From NCBI GenBank assembly GCA_033064195.1, contig JARBJD010000036.1:62001-126000 (forward strand): 64,000 nt of DNA, in the 5' to 3' direction. This document shows, piece after piece, positions 33,095 to 44,554 of this stretch. The stretch comes from Blattamonas nauphoetae. Taxonomy: Eukaryota > Preaxostyla > Oxymonadida. Made by a program: the position numbers and the translations under genes. Under the pieces are notes generated by a model that searched no databases, had not been told where the DNA came from, and was given only the letters and a program-made list of their open reading frames with translations. Every line of letters begins with the position of its first letter. The stretch's first letter is position 1.

Positions 33095-34682
33095 ATGATC
33101 ATACCGGCCCTATTCACCCTCGTGATCTCTGTTCCTATTCAGGTGATAGAAATCAACCGCAATAATATCGAAAAGACTGAAGCACTCACTCCAATCGTGA
33201 TTCTCTACGTTCATCCTGAAGAAGAATCAAGCCAGGAAATGCAAACTGCTCTGGAGGGTGCTCTTCCTTTGATGGAATCACTCGGTACTCAAGTGGGAAT
33301 TCTCAATTGTTCTCGATCTGTGACACTGTGCCGAAACAAAGGTGTCAAAAAGTTCCCTGAGCTGAAGCTTCACACGTATCTGCATCCTATACATTTATAT
33401 TTTTCTTTGTTATCATAGGGGAAGCCATGGTTCCGATGTGTACAAGGGAGAGGTCGATCCAGAGGCCATCGCCGATTGGGTCGAAAAGAAGACTGAAAAG
33501 GCTGTCCGTGTCTTTCCTAGTCGAGAAAACGTGGAACCATTGATCGCACAATATCCTCACGTTGTCCTTGGTTCCTTCAAAACACGCAATGCTGACTTCA
33601 AGACATTCATTCAAGCTCAACGCCATATGCACGATGACGATATTATGATCGCTGTGGTGGACAAAAATCTGACAAAGAATACAATTGAATTCATTGACAC
33701 CCAAATCAACACCACAGAGTTTTATACAAAACCAATCTCGATGTTCACCTTCCCTGACTGGATCTCAACGTGCTATGCAAATCCCCTTGTTGATGAAATC
33801 AGTGAACTGAATGCAGGACGCTATTTGGATAGCGAAATCCCTGTCGGATACTTTTTTGTCAACAAAAGCTACGAGAATGTTGATATGAATCACCTGCGAA
33901 CTATCGCTGTGACAGTTGCAAAAGCTGTGAAAGATCGGATGCTCATTGTCATTGTCGATCATAATAGGCACTGGAGAATGACATCGACTCTCGGACTTGA
34001 TGGACTTCGCTTCCCAGCCTTCACCATCGAATCCCTCTGGCCATCCAGCTATCACCGCACTAAAGCACACTTTCCTTTTCTCGGAACTCCTGAAAATATT
34101 GCACGGGATCAGTACCCAGTCCTCACTGCGGAAAACGTTCTTGATTTCTGTGAACGATTCTTGAGAGGCGAAGTCCCAGTCATGTACCGGTCAGAGCCTG
34201 TTCCTGAGGGACCTCTGAACAAGTCAGAAGTGATTAAAATTGTCGGAGATACTTTTAATTCCACAATTCTTGATTCAGATGACAATGTCTTCATCAAGTT
34301 CACTGCTCCTTGGTGCAACCACTGCAAAAAGCTTAAGGCTGATTTTCTGACATTGACAGAGATGATCGACCCGGAAACTCTGATTTTTGCTGATTTTGAT
34401 GTCACAACCAACGACCCACCACCTGGATTCCCTGTCGAGGGGTTCCCGACCATCCTCTTGTTCAAAAAGGAGGATAAACTCCATCCAATCAAATGTGAGA
34501 CATTCTACTCGCTCGAAAAAATCAAAAAGTTTTTGAACAAGGAATTAAAGCTTGAACTGCCAGTGGACGAACAGAAGATCAAAGAAGAGGATGAAAAACT
34601 GGAAAAGGAAAAAGAAGAGAGAGAAGCCAAAGAGCAAAAGAAGTTGGAGAAATACAGGCGTTCACAACAACTTGAGTTATAA
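33095..34682 (+). CDS. Protein disulfide isomerase family member with CNHC active site
   Basis: Exon 1 (33095-33375) begins with a signal peptide (MIIPALFTLVISVPIQ); a 43-nt intron (33376-33418) joins exon 2. The N-terminal thioredoxin-like domain has cysteines only as NCSRSVTLC and lacks a CxxC. The middle region resembles the b and b' domains, and the C-terminal thioredoxin domain has FTAPWCNHCKKLKADF. CNHC replaces the usual CGHC. The tail is a charged helix ending RRSQQLEL, which could be a weak KDEL-like ER signal. Family role: oxidative folding in the ER. Confidence 0.8.
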
Positions 34683-34789
34683 TTTCTTTGCGTGTTAGTT
34701 ACACTTCATTACCACAAAAATCCTCATTTAAGGCTCCTTGAGTTTTTTTGGTCAAAAAGAAGAAATGAAGTGAAGTAAAGGTTGGGCTA

Positions 34790-35820
34790 TCAAATACACG
34801 CATAATGGTCCATAGTCAAACCAATTGTGACTTGGGCATTGTCGTATAATGTGGTGAGAGCTTCTCTGAGGAAGATGATGGAAGAATCTGACAAACTTGA
34901 TTTCGTACTCAGGATACTTTCCAAGAAGTGCTCCTGCGATGTCCATTGCTGTGTGTCCATCAGGTTCAGTGTTTTCTTGAATAAATTGCAGGACCTAAGG
35001 CGAGATTATGTGGTTAAGAAAAACGAAGAAGGGAAAACATCTTGGAGGCACATTTCTCTTCGTGTTAGATTTTGTTGTCTGGGTGGTGTGATTGTTTGGT
35101 CCATTGAACGATTTGGTGTGTGAGGCGTCAATGATTCCATGTGGAAGGCAGCCGACATTGGAGGCGATGTAATTGGACTTGAAAGATGATCAATCGCTGG
35201 TTGTGATGTCTAGAGGAATTAAGATAACGACATGTCTCAAGGAAGAGATTGGATACAAGTACAGCGGCAGATGACGTTCTGAGAAGATGGGCGTGGATAA
35301 CTGTAAGGAGGTGAGATGTGACGTCGTTAAAATTGGTGACCCTGGTTATTCGTTGAATGTTTATCTCGTTTTTTTCCTGTGTTTGAATAATTGTCCCATA
35401 TACACGAACATAGACTCCTGACTCAATGAGCTCTGGTGTGTTGGCATCAATCATCTGTGGATGATAATTCTTCCCAACAACCGATGCTGTTCCATCGTCT
35501 AATGTATATTCGAGGGCGGGACCTCTCGAGACTGACTCGAGAATAAGAGCTAGGATTTGAATCTGGAAACAGGATGATTTCAAAAGGACAGGAAAGGAAT
35601 GCGAAATGACCCAGAACATTAAAAACTGAGTGTATAATACATTTGTAATATCTTGTCCATCAATAGTAAATGGTTGAGTCGCAAATTCTTTCTGTGCTGC
35701 CAGCACCATCTTAACGGACAACGGGATCAGAGTTGAGTCTTCTAATTGCTGGCGTTGGTTCTGGCCATCCTGATTATTCGATTGATATCTCCTTCGCGGA
35801 GACTGTAAGTCAGCATCCAT
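34790..35820 (-). CDS. RPA2: Replication protein A 32-kDa subunit (RPA2)
   Basis: Exons 35641-35820, 35263-35562, 35039-35209, 34897-34994 and 34790-34865; introns 78, 53, 44 and 31 nt. The OB fold is recognisable from DSTLIPLSVKMVLAAQ through YTLDDGTASV and VYVRVYGTIIQTQ to NFNDVTSHLLTVIHAHL, matching the RPA2 core. A Ser/Pro linker leads to a winged-helix C-terminus (VLQFIQENTEPDG, then EALTTLYDN, then MDHYACI) that recruits repair proteins. The N-terminal tail carries few Ser/Thr sites compared with animals. RPA binds single-stranded DNA in replication and repair. Confidence 0.9.
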
Positions 35821-36047
35821 TTTTTGTTGTGAGAAAAATTATTATGGAACGTGAGATCTCAATCAAAAGATGTGTTGTTTGGTCAGATGGAAAGACATAA
35901 CAATCAAACTCATGATATCTTCTTCACTTTAGATATCAGAAAGAAGTAATTCACCCGGTTCGTTTGGAGAAAATGAAGGTGCGTGAATCTCTCAGTGAGC
36001 AAAGTTTCAGAGAAGAAAATAAATCGAATGAGCTTTGTGAGATGAGT

Positions 36048-36657
36048 TTATCTCAGTTCCATAGCTTTGTATGCAGATTTCTCTCTTTTGATGGCAAATG
36101 AGCGGTATGGAATGAGAATGGCGATTGCGACGAGGCAGATGAATGTGATGTTCATTCGGAGATGAGATGAGAAAAACCTCTTGTAGATTGCTGATGGAAG
36201 GATTGTCAGTGGTTGTTCAGTGAGTGGGTGGCCGATAACAGTACTTGGAGTCTCGTCTTCTGGGCTGGTCTTGTACTGGACTTGGGAGGAGAGAAGACTG
36301 AAAGTACCATGACGCAGTGGGACAACAATGATGTCACAAGTCACATTTGTCTCGGCTTTGACAATATCGAAGGAACACGTGTTGTTATTCACAGCGTTTG
36401 GTGAGATCGTGAAGAACTCTCCCCAGTTATCGGCAACGTCCACCGAATAAATATCTTCCTTACCTACATTGTAAATCCCGACACGGACTTTGAGATCGTG
36501 TCCTTCGCCAGCAGGATTGGTCAGGACTTCTTTCTTAACGAGAAGCTGAGGAGCGCTTGAAACAAGCGAAACGAGTGCGGCAATGACTAATGTGAGTGAC
36601 TAAAACAGATAGTGTTCAAAAGGGTAATTCATTAGAGTAATATTGAAAACATACCAT
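36048..36657 (-). CDS. SSR2: Translocon-associated protein beta (TRAP-beta/SSR2)
   Basis: The first coding exon is just the ATG (36655-36657). A 55-nt intron (36600-36654) leads to exon 2, which starts with a signal peptide (SLTLVIAALVSLVSSAPQ). A lumenal beta-sandwich follows (GHDLKVRVGIYNVGKEDIYSV, then CDIIVVPLRHGTFSL), and the C-terminus has one membrane helix (MNITFICLVAIAILIPY) and a lysine-containing tail. The NVG and PL(R/K)xGxF motifs match TRAP-beta. TRAP assists Sec61 translocation and N-glycosylation. Confidence 0.85.
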
Positions 36658-36804
36658 CTGTATCTAGAGAGATGAAAGTTGACTCGAATGTCAATGATCG
36701 GTGTGCCCAGAACCAGAGTTTTACCGTCGGGAGATGTCTCTATGGACTCTCCCACACGAAGAGTGTGTATTTAGTGGCAGGTATATTCGACTATTGTCAA
36801 TACA

Positions 36805-39800
36805 ATGGAAAGTTCAGCAGACATAAGGATGATGGTTGATCGTCCCAACTATTCATTCAACTCTTCATCCTCATTTTTTTTGTGCATTAATACAAACGGA
36901 GGCCTTTTCTGAGGATATACTTGTAACGATTTTTCGTTTTCTCGATCCTGAGACAATCATCGAAAGCTGTTCTCAAGTGTTTGCCCAGTAATCTTCTCCT
37001 CATCTTTCAATCAAATTCAACAGGTGCCGAAAGTGGTTACTTGCTACCAAGAATCAACTGTTTGTTATTGACTGTTTTCGCAAACTATTTTTTCTTCATA
37101 CGTTTTGTAGTCTTTGGAGTTCACTCCTTCAAGTTCACCTCGCCCACACTCTTGTTCAACGAAACAATGGATGGAATATTCCGTTTTCCGCCGGTCGAGG
37201 ACAACGAATATCCAAACCACGAGAAATACACGTTTCAGCCTTTCACAGCATTCCAGGATCATCGGAATCATCTGTTTTCAATGATAATCTGGATGCTCAC
37301 ATTCCCTGTATCCTTAAATCTGATTTTATTCACACTTTTTCACAATTACTCCTGTCATTCAATAGGTTGTTACCATCATCACAAGTTCTTAAGTCAAGAA
37401 TACTCGAGACAACCCTCTTTTTTTCGTCCGCGTGGCGAACGACTTTCTCAGATACTCACTCCTCATACACAAGATTCTCCAGAGACACATCCATACTCAA
37501 CATTCATAGAACGTACAAGAACCTTTTTTTCGATGCCAAACGATAATTTACCTGTATATTCCATCGAGCAAAGATTCAGAGATGCCTATCTTCTCGAAAA
37601 ACGATGGAAAGCTGGTCTCTGTTTTGGAGGGACCATAAAAGGTTAGTTTTATCAATTATCCCAGATTTTCCCATTACCTAGCCCATAGTGAAGGAGTTAG
37701 GAGTATCTCAGCGAATGATCATCTCATCGTTTCTGGGGGTGAGGACGGTAGCATAAAGGTCTTTCATTCGGCAACAGGCTATCTCTTACGCACATTGCCA
37801 CCCATGAGTCAGTTTCATACCTTTGACAACAGACGTCAGAACCCTCGAATGACAGCCACCAGAGCTCGGGAGCTCATGGCGAGAATGGAAGACAGAGAAC
37901 GCCAAGAACGCCAACGACGAGAACTTCAGCGCGCTTTTGGTGCTGATGCGCCCCGTGTCCCTTTGAATGCTCGTCCTGAAGTCGAGGAGCAAGAAGAGCC
38001 AGATGACGGGCCGGGTGCCTTTGTATTCTACTCAAACAGCACCCGACAGCACTCACTGACCGACAGAGCGGCAGCTGCTGTCAATTCGCTCCAATTTGAT
38101 CAGCGGATGCTTGTGTGTGGATCGGATGACGGACAGTTGGGGATTTATTCTGCTGATGCACTCAGCTTCAGGCAGAATCTCTGCAGCACGAAAGAAAGTG
38201 AAGTTCGGATGCGAGAATCACCGTATCCACGTGGTCCCAGTGTTGTCCCTCCAGAAACAGATAAATCAGACAAGGTGTGTTCTTCTCACTCGACATATCT
38301 CACAGACTCCCACTCCGCCAGTTCCAGACGGCTCAGCAACGGTGACAGAGGGCCTTATCAATCAGCGAAGGAGGAAGAAGGAGAAGGAGAAGCGGAAAAG
38401 ACAGAAGCAGCTCGGATTGGAGATGGAGGCCGAGCTGGAGACTGTCAAATGGACAGAGGAATCGCACAAGAGAAAGATGGATGCACAGAAGAAAGGAGGA
38501 AGTCGTCGGAAGGAGCCTCGTCCTTCGCCATCCACAGACAACGCAAAGGGACGGCGTCAGCACAGAGGGGAGGAGGAGGCTGAGGAAGAAGGGACTCAGC
38601 GATTCCACGTGAAGGGAGGACGACTCAGAACGGAAATCGATCTCGCGAACAGTGCTAAAGATCTCATCGACGACAGTTCTGACAGCGACAACCAAAACTC
38701 TCTTTTCTGGAAGAAAGAGTTGAGGGACACAACTGAAGTGTCGATGATCAAACACAAACTGCTCCTGATGCCTCTCCTGGCGATCCAGACACCGCACACA
38801 TCCATCTGTTCGGTTTCCTTTTCTGGCGATCGAGCACTCACCGCTGGAAGTGGTGCTCACAATGACATTGTGATTTGGCGACTCAGCGAGCAGGACAGCC
38901 AACAATCGCGTGTCAAAGAAATGATGGAAGACGAAGGTCACCGTCTCATCGACGAGGCGAACGAAAGAGAGACAAACGACCGCAATCGGATGATTACTGG
39001 TCTCCAGGCGATTCGGAGAGCTGAAGAAGAGGCGGAGGACACAATCGTCAAACGACAGAGGCTGGAACGGGAACACATCATCGAGACGGAAATGAAAAAT
39101 GAGTGCGACATCTCTCAGGAACAAGCCAAGGAGATTATCGAGAACTGGAAGGATTGGCTTGTTGAGGAAAAGGAAAAGGCAGCACAAGAAGAACTTGAAA
39201 GGCAGAAAGCCGTTCAGCATGTGGAATCAGACACAGGTCCACTCACACCAGTCCCACAGCCAACACCAGCAACGGACAGCGAGTCAGTTGAAGAGCAGAA
39301 GAGCGAATTGATGGCTGCTCTGATGGAACAGATCCGAAACGAACAAGCGTCTCAGAAGAAGAAACAGAATCTTCCCAAAAAGCGAGGAAAGGGCCGGAGG
39401 AGGAAGGGCAGGCGTGGACAGTCGCACTCATCGTCGGATGACCTTTCTGAAGAACTCGACCTGGAAGTGTGGAGTCGAATGGAAGATCGTGTTTGGGAGA
39501 CACGCATGGCCCTCGGGAATCTCGAAGACGAAGCTGCTGAGAGTGAAAACGAGGAAGAAAGCGGGTCGAAGAATGAAACAAACCTTCTCACTGTTCCTCT
39601 TGTCATCTTTCCCAGTGTCCGCTCGATTGCCGAACACGGGCGTCTGCATGGACACCAAAAGGCCGTGTTTTGTGTGGACTACGACGGTCAAAATGCTGTG
39701 TCGTGCTCGCTCGACGAAACAATCAGATTGTGGGACGCAGGAACTGGCCACCAGACCTCAAAGATCGACGTGGAGAGTCCGTCGTGGGTTGTGAAGATGG

Positions 39801-40557
39801 ACGAGGAGAAGGTTTGCCATGTTTTTGGTTTCTCTTGTTCAGATCGTCAGTGGACAGAAGGACGGGATCTTCTCCGCTTACGACCGTCGGACAAACGAGC
39901 GAGTGCTCAAAGTTGGAGCTCATCGCAATGCCATTGGATGTCTCGATTACGGTATCTGCTCTCCTCCCTCACTTCCTCTCAGATGATGGCTACCGACTTG
40001 TCTGTGGGAGCGACGACGGCGATGTCTCCGTTTGGGACATGCGCTACATGTCCGACCCTCTCACTTTCTCAGCTGTCACTCCAACACCAAGTCTTGGTCA
40101 ATCAACCCCAACTCGTTCGTCGCCCTACATCCAGACCACGGCTTCACCCAAACGGCCGGACATATTAAAACCGCTTCCCGTTCATTTCTCTGGAAAACGG
40201 AATCAGAAACAGAGGAACGAAATCCCGTTCCGAAAGCGGAGGGTGGACAGAGAACGGTACGGACTCGTCTCTGACATGTCTCGTGACTTTGAGAACAAGT
40301 CCCCGGAGGTGATCAGGAAGGGGTATGGAATGGACCTCGAGCCAAACGACCTTCTTCCTCTCGAGGGCTTACCCAAGCCAGATGACAACGACGATGAATT
40401 CGACGAACCAGAACCGAAGGAAGAAGGTAAATTCTTTATGAAGTTGATCAAACATACGCGCTCTGTGGAGGGTGTGTGCATCGACCGAACTCGTGTGATC
40501 TCTGGAAGCATGGATGACACGATTCGGGTTTGGGACTTCACAAAGTATCGAAAATGA
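36805..40557 (+). CDS. F-box and WD40 repeat protein
   Basis: The N-terminal F-box reads AFSEDILVTIFRFLDPETII, then CSQVCRKWLLA across a 45-nt intron (36979-37023). The WD40 part starts with HSEGVRSIS and SGGEDGSIKVFHS and includes NAVSCSLDETIRLWDAG, VCGSDDGDVSVWDMR and VISGSMDDTIRVWDF near the end. Three introns of exactly 31 nt were placed: 38275-38305, 39812-39842 and 39952-39982. A long charged insert of about 500 residues (38,350-39,600) separates the first and later blades. Such proteins are SCF ubiquitin-ligase substrate receptors. The start at 36805 needs an intron with a weak GGAG acceptor (36901), and exons between 37,030 and 37,640 are only partly resolved. Confidence 0.75.
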
Positions 40558-40748
40558 ACGACTTTTCCGAAAACAGAAGTGCAGATAATTCGATAAAGGA
40601 GAGAGAACGGTATCTCCGTGAAATGTCTGGGTTTATCTCAAGTGCAAGCCAAGTTGACACGTCGGTTTCCATCTCTGTGGCCTCTCAATCACACATGACA
40701 TGCCCTGTCTCCCCCATTGATTATTCCCATCCCTTTCTCATCAATGTT

Positions 40749-42686
40749 TCAAGATGGGCGACTGTTGATCCAGCCAATCCGCTGCTGAACAACCGACTCG
40801 TCGTTGAGGTTGACAGTCAGACCGACCAGAGGAACCGAATCTATTTTGTTTGGTGTTCGACCGTAAAGAGATCGGTGGTCCCTTGTGTGCTCTCCTCCGA
40901 AAGTCGAGATGACGATCGTCTCGAGGAAGCTGGCGAAGACGGTGTTTGGGTTGGTGTTTGGTGATCCGGAGTAGTCTTGGTCGGAAGAGATGATCGTTGT
41001 GCTGCTGTTGGCCAGGATGCGATTTGCAACGAATGAGAAGGGAGAGTGTGGGAAGGAGGGATTGATTGACGAGAGATGTGGTGGGAATGCAAAGAGGTTC
41101 CTGACAAAGATGAGAGAGGGAGTGGTGGAGTGGAGAAGAAGAGTCGAGAGCGGTTGGAAGGATGAGAAGTAGTTCAGGAGATGCAACGAGTGCAGTCTGT
41201 TTGTGACTGAGAAGAGAGGTGAGTTGTTGAACACGGAGAGTGTTGATGTTGATCTGCCGGTCGATCGTGGCTGTTGGTAAGCGTGGGCAGTGCTTCCGTT
41301 CAGAAAGGCCTCGTGGAGCGACGACGAGAGCCATTCCGGAAGATGTTCTGCTTCTTCAAAGAACGCGTTCCCTGAAGAATCGACCACACCCAAGTAAAGA
41401 TCCGTCGAAAGAGGAGAAAGTTTCCTGGTGTCGGCATCAGTGGGTGCAGTTTTGGAGAGGTTCGACGTGAAGTTGTGTCTGGTGACGAGGATGGACAGGA
41501 TGTCGTCGACGAAGAGGGGATCGGTGTACGACACAATGACAGTCGGGGCAGGGTAGCAGGACTTTCGGACTGGTCTGTTCTCGAGAACAGCGGTGATTGA
41601 ATCGCAGATGGTTGTGAGGGGGGAGTCAGGGATTCCATTCTCATTCGTATTGCTGATGAGTGTGCGAGTTTCTGTTTGGACTGTGTGTGTGGTTTGTTGT
41701 GGTATTGTGCTAACAGCGAAGGTGTAGAGCTTGTTTTGGAGGGGAGATGATCCACCCAACAAGAAGACTGTGGGAAAGGCAGAGATGTCGTGCGAGATGA
41801 GTTGGCGGCGGAGAGGAAAACTGTACAGATAATGGATGGGATTGGTCACAAACATATCAAAAACCACGAAAGGGCGAGGTATTCCCAGAAACCCCCATCC
41901 ACACCCTCCGATAGTCTCTCCAGATGGAACACAGACGACAGACAGGGATTTATCGATTGCGATGTGCTGATGGTAAGACATCGATTCAATCTTTGAGAGA
42001 ATGGATAAGATGGTTTTTGGAGGTGGTAGAGCAAACGAATGTGTCATTTCGTAAGGTGGTTCTCCCGTTGATTGGACATTTGGAATGAGTGATGACAAAG
42101 GGATAATAGAATCGATTGACGTTAAAAATTGTTCATGCTCCGATGTCCAGGTACAGTTTGGCGTGGAATGAGTGGAAGTTTCAACAGTACTTTTGGATGG
42201 TTCTCGAATGGATCCACAATCATAGTTCTGGACTTGTTGTTGGATAGAACGCGTTGGAGTTCTGTAACAAGCCAACCAATTCGTTGAGATGGCTGATAAA
42301 TGGTGATACAATGACTTTTTGACGGGATACGTGGCAAAAATTCGTCCTTTGAATCCTGGATTCATGAGGAAAAAGAGAACTCCAGAGCTATGTGAAAAGG
42401 ATGTAAGAAGAATTAAATCGATTGACAGTGGGTGGAAATTGTGATCAAAGATCAGGTTACATGTGAATTGATGTGGTATTCCTGTATGTGAGAGAGATTG
42501 ATTGTCTCGAAAAATATCGATGTCTGGGTTCACGAGGATATGAAATTGTTTGTATCGAATTAAATGACTGTGAAGAGAGAACGAGATGATCTGTGGTTCA
42601 TCTGAGGGGAACTGCATTGATTCAAGGACGACGAAAGAGGAACTGTGGGATCCAGAGAGCACCTTCCTCATCGCAGAATTCTCCAT
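40749..42686 (-). CDS. INTS9-like degenerate metallo-beta-lactamase/beta-CASP protein
   Basis: A 645-codon intronless frame. The N-terminus MRKVLSGSHSSS and the block DLILLTSFSHSSGVLFFLMNPGFKGRIFATYP line up with INTS9 ([33 protein letters not shown]), in which the zinc-binding HxHxDH motif is lost. A later VVCVPSGETIGGCGWGF recalls the LSSGYALGSSNW region. INTS9 pairs with INTS11 in Integrator; CPSF2 is the main alternative. The start codon at 42686 overlaps the ALG1 start codon on the opposite strand. A further in-frame ATG at 42788 would extend the frame into ALG1. Confidence 0.55.
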   Translation of the reverse strand: MENSAMRKVLSGSHSSSFVVLESMQFPSDEPQIISFSLHSHLIRYKQFHILVNPDIDIFRDNQSLSHTGIPHQFTCNLIFDHNFHPLSIDLILLTSFSHSSGVLFFLMNPGFKGRIFATYPVKKSLYHHLSAISTNWLACYRTPTRSIQQQVQNYDCGSIREPSKSTVETSTHSTPNCTWTSEHEQFLTSIDSIIPLSSLIPNVQSTGEPPYEMTHSFALPPPKTILSILSKIESMSYHQHIAIDKSLSVVCVPSGETIGGCGWGFLGIPRPFVVFDMFVTNPIHYLYSFPLRRQLISHDISAFPTVFLLGGSSPLQNKLYTFAVSTIPQQTTHTVQTETRTLISNTNENGIPDSPLTTICDSITAVLENRPVRKSCYPAPTVIVSYTDPLFVDDILSILVTRHNFTSNLSKTAPTDADTRKLSPLSTDLYLGVVDSSGNAFFEEAEHLPEWLSSSLHEAFLNGSTAHAYQQPRSTGRSTSTLSVFNNSPLFSVTNRLHSLHLLNYFSSFQPLSTLLLHSTTPSLIFVRNLFAFPPHLSSINPSFPHSPFSFVANRILANSSTTIISSDQDYSGSPNTNPNTVFASFLETIVISTFGGEHTRDHRSLYGRTPNKIDSVPLVGLTVNLNDESVVQQRIGWINSRPS

Positions 42687-44492
42687 GAACACACTCAATT
42701 CGTGGCTCTTACTCTTTGTCATTATTTTGTTGACAGTTACATTTGTCTGGTTTGAAAGACGACACAGTGATGTCTCAAGCATCGCCATCGTCGTCCTTGG
42801 AGACGTTGGTCATAGTCCACGAATGCAGGTCAAATATTACTCATCCTTGTTCACTTTTCCAGTACCATTCTCTCTCTTTTGCCCAAACACTTGGTGTTGA
42901 GGTTGATTTGATTGGATTCTCAGGATCTAAATGCAGACCTGAAGTCCTTGAAAACTCCTCAATCCGCCTTCATGAAATGAAACCATTCCCTAAGTCTCAT
43001 TTTTATCGATTCATCAACAAATTTCTCTATTTTCTGCAGAATTCGAGGTCTTCCGTTCATTGTCACAGCTCCACTCAAAATTCTTTCCCAAATTCTCCAA
43101 TTGTGTTGGGTTCTCCTTACAATTCCAAATCCTTCGTATATCTACATGCAAGTTTCTATTTTTTCTGCATCACCGTTCTAGAATCCTCCATCAATTCCAA
43201 GCATGATTGTTTGCCTCTTCGTCTCCATTCTACGTGGCTCTCGTTTTGCTATTGATTGGCATAACCTTGCCTTTTCCATTCTTGCTCTGAGACTTGGCTC
43301 GAAATCACCATTGGTCAAATTATCATTCCTTTATGAGAAGACTCTTGGACGCTTCTCTTCTGTCAATACTTGTGTGTCAAAAGCGATGAAAGAATGGCTA
43401 GAAAAGAACTTCAAAGTTGAAGCCACTGTGATGTATGATCAGCCACCAGATTTCTTCCAACCCGGCCAAAAGGAAGACGTCCATTCAATCGTCAACAAAT
43501 ATCAGGCTGCATTCAACGGATTTGATTTCTCACGACCAAAACCCACCAATACTCCGGTCCCACCTGCGAATTCTGAAGAGATGAACCAGAGGCTCTCGTC
43601 GCTATACCCAACACCGGAAGAGCCAATTCTCGATCATCATTTCTCGAATTTCGTTCTTCCTCCACAACGCCAATCATCTCTCTCCTTCCCTCTGTTAAAG
43701 TATCCCCAGCCAAGCCCAACCACTCCCTACAACAGCTCCTCAAGAACAAGTCCTGAATCAACGACTTTCCTTGTCACAGAATCTGAAACTCCGTTCAGCA
43801 TCAAGACAGGCGAGTCTGTTGAACTTAAAGGAGATCGGCCAGCAATCCTGATCAGCCCAACTTCGTGGACACCAGGTCTTTCCTCCTGATTCCTTCACCC
43901 TTCCCAGACGAAGACTTCTCTGTTTTGTTGAAAGCATTCCGAATTGTGGACGAGCGCATCGCCACCCACGAAATTGACTCGTTCCCGCGTGTTGCGATGT
44001 GTGTGACCGGAAAGGGCCCCCTCATCGAGCCCGTCCTCAAGTTCATCGAAGACTTCCCGTTCTCACACTTCTCGTTCCACCCGCTCTGGCTCGACGCTGC
44101 CGACTACCCCAAAATGCTCGCCTCTGCCGACCTCGGCATTTCGATGCACCAGTCTTCGTCGGGGATTGACCTCCCGATGAAGGTTGTGGACATGTTTGGG
44201 TGCTGCATCCCTGTCTGTGCTCGCAACTTCTCCTGGTTTGTCCGCTTCTCTGTCACCCTCCCAGCATCGGAGAATTGGTCCAGCACGAAGTGAATGGTCT
44301 CCTCTTCGACACTCCGGAAGAACTGGCTGACCATCTCATTCGTCTTCTGAACAACTTCCCCAACACCCCAGAGCTGCTCGGCATGCGACAGACTCTGGTC
44401 GAGCGGAACGTCTGAGCCTCTTCTTCTTCATCATTGTTCAGATGCGCTGGACTTCAGGATGGACACAAGCTGTTGCTCCTCTCTTTTCGTGA
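42685..44492 (+). CDS. ALG1: ALG1 chitobiosyldiphosphodolichol beta-mannosyltransferase
   Basis: Seven exons: 42685-42828, 42862-42993, 43040-43151, 43182-43875, 43908-44235, 44265-44409 and 44442-44492. Introns are 33, 46, 30, 32, 29 and 32 nt. An N-terminal membrane anchor (WLLLFVIILLTVTFVWF) is followed by IAIVVLGDVGHSPRMQ, NPPSIPSMIVC, FAIDWHN, ISPTSWT, SSGIDLPMKVVDMFGCC and RWTSGWTQAV, all family motifs. The enzyme adds the first mannose to dolichol-linked chitobiose on the cytosolic ER face. An insertion of about 80 low-complexity residues lies near 43,500-43,800. Confidence 0.95.
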
Positions 44493-44554
44493 GTACTTAT
44501 GTTTTTACATCTCATTTTGCGTTTGGGCTTGGTTTGTTCTTCAGTGAAATGTTT

